Below are positions 1 to 7,748 of a stretch of 33,663 nt of DNA, piece by piece. The DNA is from Actinomycetota bacterium (GTDB taxonomy: Bacteria; Actinomycetota; Acidimicrobiia; Acidimicrobiales; Ilumatobacteraceae). A program made the translations under genes and the position numbers. The stretch is from NCBI GenBank assembly GCA_016871395.1, contig VFYV01000018.1, positions 1 to 33,663 on the forward strand, read 5' to 3'. Each line of letters starts with the position of its first letter. Positions within the stretch are counted from its first letter, which is position 1. Under the pieces are notes generated by a model that was not told the DNA's origin, ran no database searches, and saw only the letters and a program-made list of their open reading frames with translations.

Positions 1-660
1 ATCACCCTGCACCACAACCGAGTAGACTTGGTCGTTGGCATTCGGGTCGGCGAAGTCGGTGTCGAGGGTGCCGTCGGCATTCAGGCGCGCCACCCGGTTG
101 CGGGTCTGCCCGCCGACGGAGGTGAACCATCCGCCGATCAGGATCTTGCCATCACCCTGCACCACAACCGAGTAGACTTGGTCGTTGGCATCCGGGTCGG
201 CGAAGTCGGTGTCGAGGGTGCCGTCGGCATTCAGGCGCGCCACCCGGTTGCGGGTCTGCCCGCCGACGGAGGTGAACCATCCGCCGATCAGGATCTTGCC
301 ATCACCCTGCACCACCACCGAGTCGACGCCGTCGTTGGCATCCGGGTCGGCGAAGTCGGTGTCGAGGGTGCCGTCGGCATTCAGCCGCGCCACACCGGTG
401 CGGGTCTCCCCGCCGACGAAGTTGAAGCTGCCGCCGATCAGAATCTTGCCATCACCCTGCACCACAACCGAGGAGACGTCGAAGTTGGCATCCGGGTCGG
501 CGAAGGTGGTGTCGAGGGTGCCGTCGGCATTCAGGCGCGCCACCCGGTTGCGGGTCTGCCCGCCGACGGAGGTGAAGAAGCCGCCGATCAGGATCTTGCC
601 ATCACCCTGCACCACAACCGAGTAGACGCCGTCGTTGGCATCCGGGTTGGCGAAGGTGGT
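1..660 (-). repeat. Tandem 150-bp repeats inside the delta-60 gene
   Basis: The 15-mer ATCACCCTGCACCAC recurs, with at most one change, at 1, 151, 301, 451 and 601, an exact 150-bp period (50 codons). The units 1-150 and 151-300 differ at a single position (TTCGGG versus TCCGGG near 41/191). The unit at 301-450 is clearly more diverged, especially at 382-432. The pattern fits recent unit duplication or gene conversion within the coding repeat. Confidence 0.93.
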
Positions 661-792
661 GTCGAGGGCTACCGCAACAGCCGTCGACAGGGCCATCACC
701 ACAGACAATGCGATCAGCAACACCCTCCCGCGCTTGCCCTTGATCGCGTCAGGCTGGTGGCGGGTCGTGACACCCGAAAGAAACGACATCAT
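1..792 (-). CDS. Secreted delta-60 (beta-propeller-like) repeat protein, 3' end outside window
   Basis: Reading leftward from ATG at 792 there are 264 open codons to the window edge, so the C-terminus is missing. A strong ribosome site (AAAGGAG, 9 nt before the ATG) supports this start. Residues about 18-42 form a basic then hydrophobic signal peptide (GKRGRVLLIALSVVMALS) ending near AVAVA. After it come 50-residue repeats with the pattern GKILIGG-F-VGG-TR--VARLNADGTLDT-FADPDAN, which matches the delta-60 repeat family found in secreted or surface beta-propeller proteins. Four full repeats and part of a fifth are visible. The role is unknown; extracellular location is inferred from the signal peptide. 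The DNA repeats are almost identical, so the array probably expanded recently. Confidence 0.88.
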   Translation of the reverse strand, partial: MMSFLSGVTTRHQPDAIKGKRGRVLLIALSVVMALSTAVAVALDTTFANPDANDGVYSVVVQGDGKILIGGFFTSVGGQTRNRVARLNADGTLDTTFADPDANFDVSSVVVQGDGKILIGGSFNFVGGETRTGVARLNADGTLDTDFADPDANDGVDSVVVQGDGKILIGGWFTSVGGQTRNRVARLNADGTLDTDFADPDANDQVYSVVVQGDGKILIGGWFTSVGGQTRNRVARLNADGTLDTDFADPNANDQVYSVVVQGD

Positions 793-1130
793 CGTAGAAA
801 TCTCCTTTAGCAATTTGTCACCCTACATCACCACGGACTGCCAGATAACCGTTCAGCACGCGAACGAAGCACCAGCAGGTAGGCCACGACACGAATCGAA
901 GGGACGACTTCGCTGACGTCTCGTCCCGGTGACCGCGTCAACGACCGCGTAACGGGCCGGCCATTTGCCGTAGTGCTGGCGAACTGAACCTCTCACCGCA
1001 CAACACCTAGCAGGCGACTTCGGACAACGCACCGACATCGGGGACACGGCGCGTGTCCGAATGTGTCCGAAACAGGTCCGAGTGTCCTTCGCGCAGCGAC
1101 CTCTCAGGCCTCCACGCTGGGCTTGTGTAG
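793..1130. other. Intergenic region with a decamer-spaced repeat, no gene seen
   Basis: The region holds the ribosome site and presumably the promoter of the delta-60 gene at its left end. No open frame here has credible protein character. TGTCCGA-like words recur every 10 bp at 1051-1087, and an inverted copy (TCGGACA) lies at 1018-1024. GGACAC at 1042-1047 can pair with GTGTCC at 1053-1058. I cannot assign a function. Confidence 0.5.
1051..1087. repeat. Decamer-spaced TGTCCGA repeats
   Basis: Successive 10-mers GCGTGTCCGA, ATGTGTCCGA, AACAGGTCCG and then AGTGTCC share the core GTCCGA at 10-bp spacing, about one helical turn. An inverted copy is at 1018-1024. This could be a protein-binding array on one DNA face or chance simple repetition. 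No known regulator is implied. Confidence 0.4.
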
Positions 1131-1204
1131 TGGGCGCAGAGGGACTCGAACCCCCGACATCTTCCTTGTAAGGGAAGCGCTCTAACCAACTGAGCTATGC
1201 GCCC
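1131..1204 (-). tRNA. tRNA-Val (anticodon TAC)
   Basis: The minus strand folds as a complete cloverleaf. The acceptor stem GGGCGCA/TGCGCCC is perfect, the D arm is GCTC/GAGC, and the anticodon stem CTTCC/GGAAG encloses loop CTTACAA, giving anticodon TAC. The T arm carries TTCGAGT. The discriminator base is A and CCA is not encoded. Length is 74 nt. Confidence 0.97.
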
Positions 1205-1767
1205 GTCACCGGAGAAATGCTACCGGCGCGTACCTACTGCGCCAGTTGCAACAAAGGTGATTCAGCAGTCGGCTCGTGGCGGGCGGCCGACGACAGATAC
1301 TCGCTTGCCGGTTGGATCATCGAAAACTCGGCGAGCCTCGGGGACATCCCGAGCCGTCTCGTTGTAGCGCGACGGAGAGCCGGTGTCAGCGTCACCGTCA
1401 CCACTCAAGCGAAACGCGGTGGTGGCAGACCGCGTTCGCGTAGATCGCTGTTGCCGACACCGAAGGATCCCGCCAACATCGGTCTCCTGCCGAGGACGCC
1501 AATGGCCTCGTCGTTTCGCTTGCGAAGTAGTTCTGTCATCACAACGCCGATTACCGAGTAGGTCGATCCGCGCTTTGATTGTCCGACACGCTGCCGATGA
1601 ACCAGCGCAGCGTTCGAGCCCACCGTCCCATCCATACATCTCGCTGGATAGTCGACGTGTTGCCCCAGGGCATCGGACGGCGACGAAAGGTGACCACCGC
1701 ATTGCGGCGCTTCTACGCCTGACGGGTATCCACCGTGCGCGCGAATCACGCCACTACGGTTGACCAC
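1205..1767. other. Intergenic region before the sigma factor gene, no gene recognised
   Basis: About 560 bp. Several overlapping open frames of 100-146 codons exist on both strands, but they are Arg/Ser-rich, have no domain-like features, and none is preceded by a convincing ribosome site or a spaced -10. No structured RNA family was recognised. The right end carries the -10-like element of the sigma gene. Confidence 0.5.
1755..1760 (+). promoter_or_regulatory. -10 element (TACGGT) for a leaderless sigma gene
   Basis: TACGGT fits TANNNT and ends 7 nt before GTG at 1768, so transcription would begin at 1767/1768, essentially on the start codon. No good -35 is visible and there is no ribosome site before either candidate start. 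Confidence 0.5.
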
Positions 1768-2709
1768 GTGGCACCTCGCTCCGGAGACGCAGAGAGTGAA
1801 CTACTCCGGCAGTACCTCGACGACATCGGCACGTATCCGTTGCTCACCGCCGAGGACGAGAGGCGTTTGGCCGCCATCATCGCCGAGTCATGTGTGGCGC
1901 AGGACCGACTCGACGCGACGCCCGCCCCGAAGGGTCGTGAACGCACCGAACTGAACCGCCTCGTTCGCAAGGGAGACGCCGCCCGCGCCGAGTTCATCCA
2001 ATGCAACCTGCGGCTCGTCGTCAGTGTCGCGCGTCGCTACGAAGGGGCCGGACTCGGCCTGTTGGACCTGATCCAAGAGGGCAACCTCGGATTGATGCGT
2101 GCCGTCGAGGGCTTCGATCACCAGAAAGGCTTCAAGTTCTCCACCTACGCCACGTGGTGGATTCGCCAGTCCATCGGTCGCGCGCTGGCGGACTTGTCAC
2201 GCACCATCCGAGTGCCCTCGCACGTCCGCGAGGTGTACTCGCTCATCGATCAGAGCACCGACAAACTCGCCGCCGAGCTCGACCGCCAGCCCACTGTCGA
2301 AGAGATCGCCGAATTGTCCGGCGTCAGCGTCGAGCGAGTGGCCTTGGTGCGCCAACACCGTCGACCCTTGGTCTCGCTGTCGACGCCTCTCGACGCCGAG
2401 GGAGAGACCGAACTGGGCGAGATCATTCCCGACGAGGGAGCGGTGTCGCCCTACGAGGCCGCCGCGGCCGCCCTCGAAAAGCGGGCTCTCACCGAGCAAC
2501 TACGTCGCCTCGAGGAGCGCGAGGAGAAGGTACTGCGCGCTCGGTTCGGGATCGACGGTGTGCCCCTGACCCTGGCCGAAATCGGCGACCAAATGGGTGT
2601 CACCCGGGAGCGGGTGCGCCAAATCGAGGCCCGGGCCCTCGGCAAGTTGCGTCACCCCAGCGTCTCGCGGGTGTGGCACGAGGGTCAACGCGCCGCCGAC
2701 GTCGGCTGA
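1768..2709 (+). CDS. RNA polymerase sigma factor, sigma-70 (RpoD/SigA-like, group 1/2)
   Basis: Promoter-recognition subunit of RNA polymerase. From the chosen start it is 313 residues. Region 1.2 is at about 9-33 (ESELLRQYLDDIGTYPLLTAEDE). Region 2 contains NLRLVVSVARRY, DLIQEGNLGLMRAV and FKFSTYATWWIRQSI. Region 3 follows, and region 4 ends with the helix-turn-helix VTRERVRQIEARALGKLRHP. The long acidic region 1.1 of many primary sigmas is absent, so it may be a group-2 factor, or a short primary sigma. GTG at 1735 would add 11 residues; I prefer 1768 because a TANNNT element is correctly placed for a leaderless message there. It ends 3 nt from the convergent phosphatase gene. Confidence 0.93.
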   Translation: MAPRSGDAESELLRQYLDDIGTYPLLTAEDERRLAAIIAESCVAQDRLDATPAPKGRERTELNRLVRKGDAARAEFIQCNLRLVVSVARRYEGAGLGLLDLIQEGNLGLMRAVEGFDHQKGFKFSTYATWWIRQSIGRALADLSRTIRVPSHVREVYSLIDQSTDKLAAELDRQPTVEEIAELSGVSVERVALVRQHRRPLVSLSTPLDAEGETELGEIIPDEGAVSPYEAAAAALEKRALTEQLRRLEEREEKVLRARFGIDGVPLTLAEIGDQMGVTRERVRQIEARALGKLRHPSVSRVWHEGQRAADVG

Positions 2710-2712
2710 TCG

Positions 2713-3459
2713 TCACAGCGGTAATCGACGCCGTAGGTCCAACGCCCGATCCATGATCGTCGCCGGGGCCGCCACCGGAGTGCGTCGGGCCGCATGATCC
2801 AAGACCAACAATTCGCGCCCCTGAGCGTCGCGCACCTCGACGCCAGCCTCGGCGCACACCAACATGGCTCCCGAGTAGTCCCACACCCCATGGGCGCTCA
2901 GGCTCATGTCGATGAAGGCGTCCACCGTTCCGTCGGCCACAAAGCACAAGTCGATCGCCGAGGCACCGAAACTTCGGAATTGGCCCCAACCGGGTGATTC
3001 GGGCGGACGGCCCGATACGGCCACCACTGACTGCTCCCACACCGGAATCACGAGGCGTTCGAACCGTCGCCCGTCCCGCCATGCCCCTCCTCCTCGGACC
3101 GCCCACCATCGTGGGCCTCCCGCCTGGTGAGCGACCAGGGACACGAGGGGGCCCGATGGGTCCACGGCGCACAAGGAGGTGGCGAAATGCGCCACACCAC
3201 GACTGGCGTTCGTGGACCCGTCGAGAGGGTCGACAACGACCACGATGGATCGATCGAGGTTCTGCGGCCCGCTCTCCTCGGAGAGCACGCCGCAATCCGC
3301 CGAACGTAACCGGGACAACACCACCTCGTCAGCCAACAAGTCCGCGGCGTACTGGCCGTCACGTCGTCCCGACGGACCCCAGTCGGTCACCGCATCCAAC
3401 TGCTTTCCCACCGCATCAGCGATCTCGTGGAACAACTCCAGCAGGGACTCCGGTGACAT
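2713..3459 (-). CDS. Inositol monophosphatase family protein
   Basis: A Mg2+-dependent, Li+-sensitive-type sugar-phosphate phosphatase of 248 residues. Visible motifs are the Glu pair in VLSEES (about 58-63), the metal-binding DPLDGSTN (77-84) and the C-terminal WDYSGAMLVCAEAG. The GQYAADLLADEVV stretch near the N-terminus is also family-like. The substrate (inositol-1-phosphate, histidinol phosphate, fructose bisphosphate or 3'-phosphoadenosine phosphates) cannot be told from sequence alone. The start at 3459 is supported by TACTCT ending exactly 6 nt upstream, giving a leaderless message. A longer frame to 3654 would run through the divergent gene and is rejected. Confidence 0.92.
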   Translation of the reverse strand: MSPESLLELFHEIADAVGKQLDAVTDWGPSGRRDGQYAADLLADEVVLSRLRSADCGVLSEESGPQNLDRSIVVVVDPLDGSTNASRGVAHFATSLCAVDPSGPLVSLVAHQAGGPRWWAVRGGGAWRDGRRFERLVIPVWEQSVVAVSGRPPESPGWGQFRSFGASAIDLCFVADGTVDAFIDMSLSAHGVWDYSGAMLVCAEAGVEVRDAQGRELLVLDHAARRTPVAAPATIMDRALDLRRRLPL

Positions 3460-3465
3460 GAGACG

Positions 3466-3475
3466 AGAGTAGTGT
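3466..3475. promoter_or_regulatory. Overlapping divergent -10 elements
   Basis: On the minus strand TACTCT (3466-3471) ends 6 nt before the phosphatase ATG. On the plus strand TAGTGT (3470-3475) ends 8 nt before ATG at 3484. The two hexamers share the TA at 3470-3471. Predicted start sites are 3459 and about 3482, so both messages lack a leader and two polymerases could not bind at once. Confidence 0.65.
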
Positions 3476-3483
3476 CGCCTGAC

Positions 3484-4053
3484 ATGGCATTCATCGATGT
3501 GGCCGGATTCGTTTCCGACATGAAAAGCCACGCCGTCGATCATGGCTTCCACGTTCACGACGAACGCCATTTCGTCGAGACCTACTCGCTGCGCCAACTG
3601 TGGGAGATCGACCTGCACCCCGAGGAGGCCTGCGACGGTCCCATCGACTTGCACCTCTCGCTCGAGGTGGACCCGCGCGCTCTTCTCGGTTTCGAAGACG
3701 AGATGGCCAAACTCGACGATCCTGATGCGGAGCCGCCCACTGGCTTCGAATTCCCCTTGCTGTTCACCTGGGCATTGCCCCCGTTGTCACGACCACCCGA
3801 CTTGTTGGTGTTGGCCACCGAACTCGCCGGGATCGGAGGCACCGAACTACCCCTCGAGTTGTCAGCCATCGACTCGACGGCCTCGGTCATCGATGCCCCC
3901 GAGCGACGGCTCTCGATCGTGGCTCGGCTTTCGGTGTCGCTGGCCGAGGTCTACGCCAACGACGACAGTGCCTTTTGTCGCATCCTCCAGAAATGTGGCG
4001 ATGTCAGCCTCTATCTTCTCAAGCGGGCGCCGTCGTGGGTCGGTGAGAACTGA
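3484..4053 (+). CDS. Uncharacterised protein, 189 aa
   Basis: I do not recognise a named family. The protein is acidic, with no signal peptide and no clear membrane span. The middle is Pro/Leu-rich (FPLLFTWALPPLSRPPDLLVLATELAG) and the C-terminus ends KCGDVSLYLLKRAPSW. GTG at 3472 would add four residues, but it lies inside the TAGTGT -10 element, so ATG at 3484 with a 2-nt leader is preferred. It is divergent from the phosphatase gene and followed after 85 nt by another small gene. Coding is supported by codon bias and the promoter layout only. Confidence 0.75.
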   Translation: MAFIDVAGFVSDMKSHAVDHGFHVHDERHFVETYSLRQLWEIDLHPEEACDGPIDLHLSLEVDPRALLGFEDEMAKLDDPDAEPPTGFEFPLLFTWALPPLSRPPDLLVLATELAGIGGTELPLELSAIDSTASVIDAPERRLSIVARLSVSLAEVYANDDSAFCRILQKCGDVSLYLLKRAPSWVGEN

Positions 4054-4126
4054 CCTGTCGGGCGCCGACGGCGACCGATGTCCGGGCTCGGCGGGCCCAT
4101 TCCCCGACTTCGCGGTGTCCTCGTGA

Positions 4127-4132
4127 CAAACT
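4127..4132 (+). promoter_or_regulatory. -10-like element (CAAACT) for the gene at 4139
   Basis: CAAACT keeps the critical A and the final T of TANNNT and ends 6 nt before GTG at 4139, the spacing expected for a leaderless transcript. Confidence 0.4.
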
Positions 4133-4138
4133 GGGGTC

Positions 4139-4444
4139 GTGAACGTCGCCGAGTTGATCGACATTCTGCGCGACTTCGACCCCGAGATGATCGTCGAGAT
4201 GGCCATCGTCGCCCCGGTCTCGAGCGATGCCGACGAAATCACCGTCGACCAGTTCGAGGTCGAAGGGATCATGTTGCGCGACCCCGTCGACAGTGGCGGT
4301 GAGCCGGTGGTATGGCTCATCGGCGGCGACGGCAACGACGTCGAAGAGTTTATCGACGCCATGGAGGGCGTGGCCGGCGAGGTTCAGACCAATCACACTG
4401 CCGACATCATCGACCTCGAGCGTGCCCACACGTCCCGCCGCTGA
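4139..4444 (+). CDS. Small acidic uncharacterised protein, 101 aa
   Basis: It begins MNVAELIDILRDFDPEMIVEM, resembling the short 'ELI-L--FDP---V' opening found in many small phage and bacterial proteins of unknown function. The rest is rich in Asp and Glu, without membrane segments or cysteines. The GTG start is preceded by a -10-like element at leaderless spacing. It lies between two other small plus-strand genes with its own predicted promoter. No function can be assigned. Confidence 0.7.
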   Translation: MNVAELIDILRDFDPEMIVEMAIVAPVSSDADEITVDQFEVEGIMLRDPVDSGGEPVVWLIGGDGNDVEEFIDAMEGVAGEVQTNHTADIIDLERAHTSRR

Positions 4445-4456
4445 TTCACTTCGCAC

Positions 4457-4462
4457 TAGAGT
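4457..4462 (+). promoter_or_regulatory. -10 element (TAGAGT) for the DUF4236-like gene
   Basis: TAGAGT, a perfect TANNNT, ends exactly 6 nt before ATG at 4469, predicting transcription from the A of the start codon. Confidence 0.55.
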
Positions 4463-4468
4463 CCCCTC

Positions 4469-4696
4469 ATGGGCTTTTCCTACCGGAAGCGAATCCGTAC
4501 CGGTCGGCGGTCGTGGCTCAACATCTCCAAGCGCGGCGTCAGCGGCAGTGGCAGATTCGGACCCTTCACCGCGAACTCTCGTGGACGCACGTCATTGCGA
4601 CTGGGCAAGGGACTCAGCTATCGCGGTGGGTGCGCCACCGTACTGGTGGTCGGAGTCGGAGTCGTGACCGCCGTGGCCCGACTCCTGATCCGGTGA
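4469..4696 (+). CDS. DUF4236-like small membrane protein, 75 aa
   Basis: The first 52 residues follow the DUF4236 pattern: GFSYRKRIRTG near the start, LNISKRGVSGSGRFG in the middle, and RTSLRLGKGLSYR at the end. A single hydrophobic segment follows (CATVLVVGVGVVTAVARLL, about 55-73), which would anchor it in the membrane with the basic domain in the cytoplasm. The family has no known function. A TANNNT element directly before the ATG supports the start. Confidence 0.8.
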   Translation: MGFSYRKRIRTGRRSWLNISKRGVSGSGRFGPFTANSRGRTSLRLGKGLSYRGGCATVLVVGVGVVTAVARLLIR

Positions 4697-4701
4697 CGAT
4701 C

Positions 4702-4729
4702 GTCGTCGCTCGACAGTTCGCGCGACGAC
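4702..4729. terminator. Possible hairpin terminator
   Basis: GTCGTCGC at 4702-4709 is the exact reverse complement of GCGACGAC at 4722-4729, with a 12-nt loop, 6 nt after the DUF4236-like stop codon. There is no T run. The position, 3' of a plus gene and facing a convergent gene, fits termination. Confidence 0.4.
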
Positions 4730-4937
4730 CATTCCGTCCCCTATCAAGACTTCAGGCCGGCTCGACGACCTCGTGCTGTGCGATCCCTTCGTTCACGGCG
4801 GATGACCGTACCCTCTCGCATCGGACCGAACTCGTGGACTGCCGCCGTCGTACCGCGCGGCCCATCGGGGCACCCCTCGGGCGGTGCGTTCAGGAGTTCT
4901 CCCCCGACGCCGTCGACGCCTCCGGAGGGCCGACGCC

Positions 4938-6011
4938 TCAGCCCGACAGGCTGGCGTGGTCGAGCATGGGCAACACCGTGGCGCCAAAACGCTCACACTC
5001 GTCCCGGTGCGGGTAGCCCGACAAGATGAAGGCGTCGACGCCCATGGACCGGTAGTCGTTCAACTTCGCCAGCACCTGGGTCGGATCGCCCACGATGGCC
5101 GCTCCACACCCACTGCGACCGCGACCGATACCGGTCCACAGATGGGGCTCGACGAAACCGTCGTCCGACGACGCGACGCGCAACTCGGCCTGTCGACGAA
5201 CCCCCACCGATCGACTGTCGAGCGACCGGGCCCTGATGGCGGCGCCGGTTTCGTCATCGAGGGCGCCCACGATGTGCTCAGCCGCCCGACGAGCCTCGTC
5301 CTCGGTCTCTCGAACCACCACATGAGTGCGATAGCCAAAACGCAAGACCCGGTCGTGACGTGCCGCCCGCTGCGACATGTCGTCGATCAGCTCGGTGATG
5401 CGCTCGCGCGTGTCGGGCCACATCAGGTACACGTCGGCTTCGCGGGCTGCCACCTCGCGGGCCGGTTCGCTCAAGCCGCCGAAATACAACAGCGGGCTGA
5501 CACCACTCACGGTGCGTGCTCGCGGGGGGTCGATGTCGAGCTTCACGAATTCGCCGTGTCGACTCACCGGATCCCCATTCAAGAGCGATCGCAGCGCCCG
5601 CATGGTCTCGGCGGTGCGTCGATAACGAGGCTCGGTGTCGAGCGATTCACCGGGCATCTCCGACGAGATGATGTTGATGGTGAGTCGTCCGTTCAGCATC
5701 TGATCCAAGGTGGCCATCTGGCGGGCCAACTGCGGTACCCACAACTCGCCGCAACGCACGGCCACCAAGAGACGAATGGTCGAAGTTCGACCGGCAACAC
5801 CGGCGGCAAAGGCCACCGGGTCGATTCCGAGGTCGTATCCCGAAGGGAGCAGGATGTTGTCGAAGCCGAGACGCTCGGCCGTGGTGACGATACGTGAACA
5901 ATGGTCCCATGAACTCGCGAGATCGGCGTTGGGCACCCCCAGTTGCTCGTAGTCGTCGTCGCACAACGCTGCGAACCAACTGACCTCGCACGGCCGACGG
6001 CTCGATGCCAT
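4938..6011 (-). CDS. LLM-class flavin-dependent monooxygenase (SsuD-like)
   Basis: A 357-residue luciferase-like monooxygenase using reduced FMN, closest in pattern to alkanesulfonate monooxygenases. Visible are TTAERLGFDNILLPSGYDLG (early barrel strand), RLLVAVRCGELWVPQLARQMATLDQMLNGRLTINII (the conserved core) and LLYFGGLSEPAREVAAREADVYLMW. The C-terminal GDPTQVLAKLNDYRSMGVDAFILSGYPHRDECERFG is also family-typical. The substrate is not known, and no sulfonate transporter or flavin reductase is adjacent. ATG at 6011 overlaps the stop of the upstream aldo/keto reductase (TGATG), indicating a two-gene operon with coupled translation. Confidence 0.9.
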   Translation of the reverse strand: MASSRRPCEVSWFAALCDDDYEQLGVPNADLASSWDHCSRIVTTAERLGFDNILLPSGYDLGIDPVAFAAGVAGRTSTIRLLVAVRCGELWVPQLARQMATLDQMLNGRLTINIISSEMPGESLDTEPRYRRTAETMRALRSLLNGDPVSRHGEFVKLDIDPPRARTVSGVSPLLYFGGLSEPAREVAAREADVYLMWPDTRERITELIDDMSQRAARHDRVLRFGYRTHVVVRETEDEARRAAEHIVGALDDETGAAIRARSLDSRSVGVRRQAELRVASSDDGFVEPHLWTGIGRGRSGCGAAIVGDPTQVLAKLNDYRSMGVDAFILSGYPHRDECERFGATVLPMLDHASLSG

Positions 6012-6895
6012 CACGGAAGCGGTACTCCCATGCTGGCCTCGACGAGGCGATAGAGGTCGGCGCGCGATAACTCCACGGTCGTGGCCGCACTCACCGACTC
6101 CAGATGCTCGATGTTCTGGGAACCCACGATGGCCACCGGTCGGCTGGGGTGATGCAACACGAAAGCCACGGCGAGGGCGTCTCGGCCCACGCCCTCCCGC
6201 GCCGCCAGTTCGTCGAGCTCCTGGATCAGACCGGCCCTCACACCCTCGCCGCGCATCACCCGACCACCCGCCAGCGGGCTCCAAGCCAGGGGAACCATTC
6301 CTCTCTCGTTGCACAAGTCGAGCGTGCCATCAGACAGCGGATCCAGGTGCGCCACGGAGAACTCGGGCTGGGTGGTGGCCAACGGGAACGGGAGGTGGCT
6401 CTGCAACGCACGGGTCTGGGCCACTGTGTGATTCGACACGCCGAATTCGCGCACCAAGCCACGAGTCTGCAAGGAGATCATCGCCTCGGCCACCTCGATC
6501 GGATGCGCGAAGGAGTCCGGCCGATGTATCTGAAAGAGGTCGATCACATCCACGCCGAGGCGCGACATCGATGCCTCGCAGGCCGACGTCAGATATTCCG
6601 TCGAACTGTCATAGGGAACACCCGCACGGATACCGCCCTTGGTGGCCAAAACCACACGATCGCGCAGACCCGGTCGGGACGCGAACACCCGACCCAACAT
6701 CTCCTCGCAGGAACCGAATCCGGACCCACCCCAATCGAGGCCGTACACGTCGGCCTGATCGATCAGATTCATGCCCAAGTCGACGGCGCGCTCCACCAAG
6801 GCGGCGTTGAAACCGACGTCGGGATTGGTCATGCGCCAACAACCAAAGGCCAATCGTCCGACCTCGTCTCGTCCGATGAATCGGGTCTTGACCAT
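6011..6895 (-). CDS. Aldo/keto reductase
   Basis: NADPH-dependent carbonyl reductase of the aldo/keto reductase fold, 294 residues. The catalytic tetrad is visible: Asp46 and Tyr51 in DQADVYG, Lys86 in VVLATKGG, and His124 in FQIHRP. SPLAGG and the C-terminal VAIVGSQNIEHLESV (cofactor-binding strand-loop) are typical. The start at 6895 is chosen over 6910 because GAGGAG lies 5 nt upstream of it. It is the first gene of a pair with the flavin monooxygenase, suggesting a shared catabolic task. The physiological substrate is unknown. Confidence 0.92.
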   Translation of the reverse strand: MVKTRFIGRDEVGRLAFGCWRMTNPDVGFNAALVERAVDLGMNLIDQADVYGLDWGGSGFGSCEEMLGRVFASRPGLRDRVVLATKGGIRAGVPYDSSTEYLTSACEASMSRLGVDVIDLFQIHRPDSFAHPIEVAEAMISLQTRGLVREFGVSNHTVAQTRALQSHLPFPLATTQPEFSVAHLDPLSDGTLDLCNERGMVPLAWSPLAGGRVMRGEGVRAGLIQELDELAAREGVGRDALAVAFVLHHPSRPVAIVGSQNIEHLESVSAATTVELSRADLYRLVEASMGVPLP

Positions 6896-7668
6896 CACGA
6901 CTCCTCGCACGTGTCGTCACGAATCGAGCCGTCCGCGAGCGACGGACCGTATGCGATCTCGAGAATCCGTGACCCGAAGCGAACCGCCACGCTTCCGGCG
7001 ACTTGATTCGATGACCGAACCTCGCCCGCCGCACGACCTCGATCGCTCCGAAACGTCGAACTTTCTGAAAATGCCACGTCGGCCCGAGCAGCGCGAGGAC
7101 GAGGAGTCAGCACCCGATGGGTGAAAATCGGCTGGGGCGCTTTCGTGACATTGGCCGGACCGATCACACCCACCCCACAAGCCTTTCCCCACCGCATGTT
7201 GCGTCCCCGTCCCGGCGGTCCCCCACGGTGTCCAACCGCGGACCCGATCTCCAGATCGATTCGCAACAGTAGCCCGAACCCGTCACCGATCGGTACGGAC
7301 GTCGAATCCTTCGACGACCGTCCGACGTCGGTGGGCGACGACTGCACCCTCCCGTCGCGCCGATAATCGCTACGGTTGATCCCCGACGGTGTTCACCGAA
7401 CCCAACGATTACCGGAAACGATCCTCGACACAATCGCCCTCGACTGGTGCCTGTCCGCACCATTCAACTCGATCACAGCGTCCGTTCTCACCGCGAATCG
7501 CGACCCCTTCCCGGGGCCTCGCTCTGAATTCGGGTCGAGCGTTGGCATACCGAGTCGCTCACGGGACATCGCTGGCCCGGTTCACGTCCACGAGCAATGT
7601 TCGAGAGAGATGCCAGCCGAGTCCGGGACGACGACGGTGCCCACCTGAGGGCGTACCCAGCGACCACG
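6896..7668. other. Intergenic region, no gene recognised
   Basis: About 770 bp. A 150-codon minus frame (6895-7347) and a 90-codon plus frame (7376-7648) are open, but their translations are Arg/Gly/Ser-rich without recognisable motifs, and neither has a ribosome site or a properly spaced -10. The left end carries the ribosome site of the aldo/keto reductase. No RNA fold was recognised. Confidence 0.5.
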
Positions 7669-7742
7669 TGGGGCGGGCAGGGATCGAACCCGCGACCCAG
7701 GGATTATGAGTCCCCTGCTCTAACCAACTGAGCTACCGCCCC
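7669..7742 (-). tRNA. tRNA with CAT anticodon (elongator Met or Ile2)
   Basis: A complete cloverleaf on the minus strand: acceptor GGGGCGG/CCGCCCC, anticodon stem GGGGA/TCCCT with loop CTCATAA (anticodon CAT), and T arm GCGGG/CCTGC around TTCGATC. The first pair is G-C and the anticodon stem lacks three G-C pairs, so it is not the initiator. Sequence alone does not separate elongator Met from the lysidine-modified Ile tRNA. CCA is not encoded. Confidence 0.95.
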
Positions 7743-7748
7743 CATGAG

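Noticed and set aside
1-660. CRISPR-like array
   Set aside because: The repeat is 150 bp with no unique spacers and is in frame inside a coding gene.
28-810. 260-codon plus-strand open frame (and 185-625) over the repeats
   Set aside because: It is the complement of the delta-60 repeat gene. The minus strand has the signal peptide, ribosome site and family repeats; the plus frame is open only because of repetition.
1262-1702. 146-codon minus frame before the sigma gene
   Set aside because: No ribosome site or -10, atypical composition, and competing frames of similar length overlap it.
3460-3654. N-terminal extension of the phosphatase to 3654
   Set aside because: It would overlap the divergent gene and its promoter; the extra residues are not family-like.
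4884-5897. 337-codon plus frame
   Set aside because: Antisense to the SsuD-like monooxygenase, with no recognisable protein features.
6895-7347. 150-codon minus frame upstream of the aldo/keto reductase
   Set aside because: No motif, no start signal, Arg/Gly/Ser-rich; kept only as intergenic.
7376-7648. 90-codon plus frame
   Set aside because: TTG start, no ribosome site, no family-like sequence.
7669-7742. Initiator tRNA
   Set aside because: It has a G-C first pair and lacks the three G-C pairs in the anticodon stem that mark initiators.
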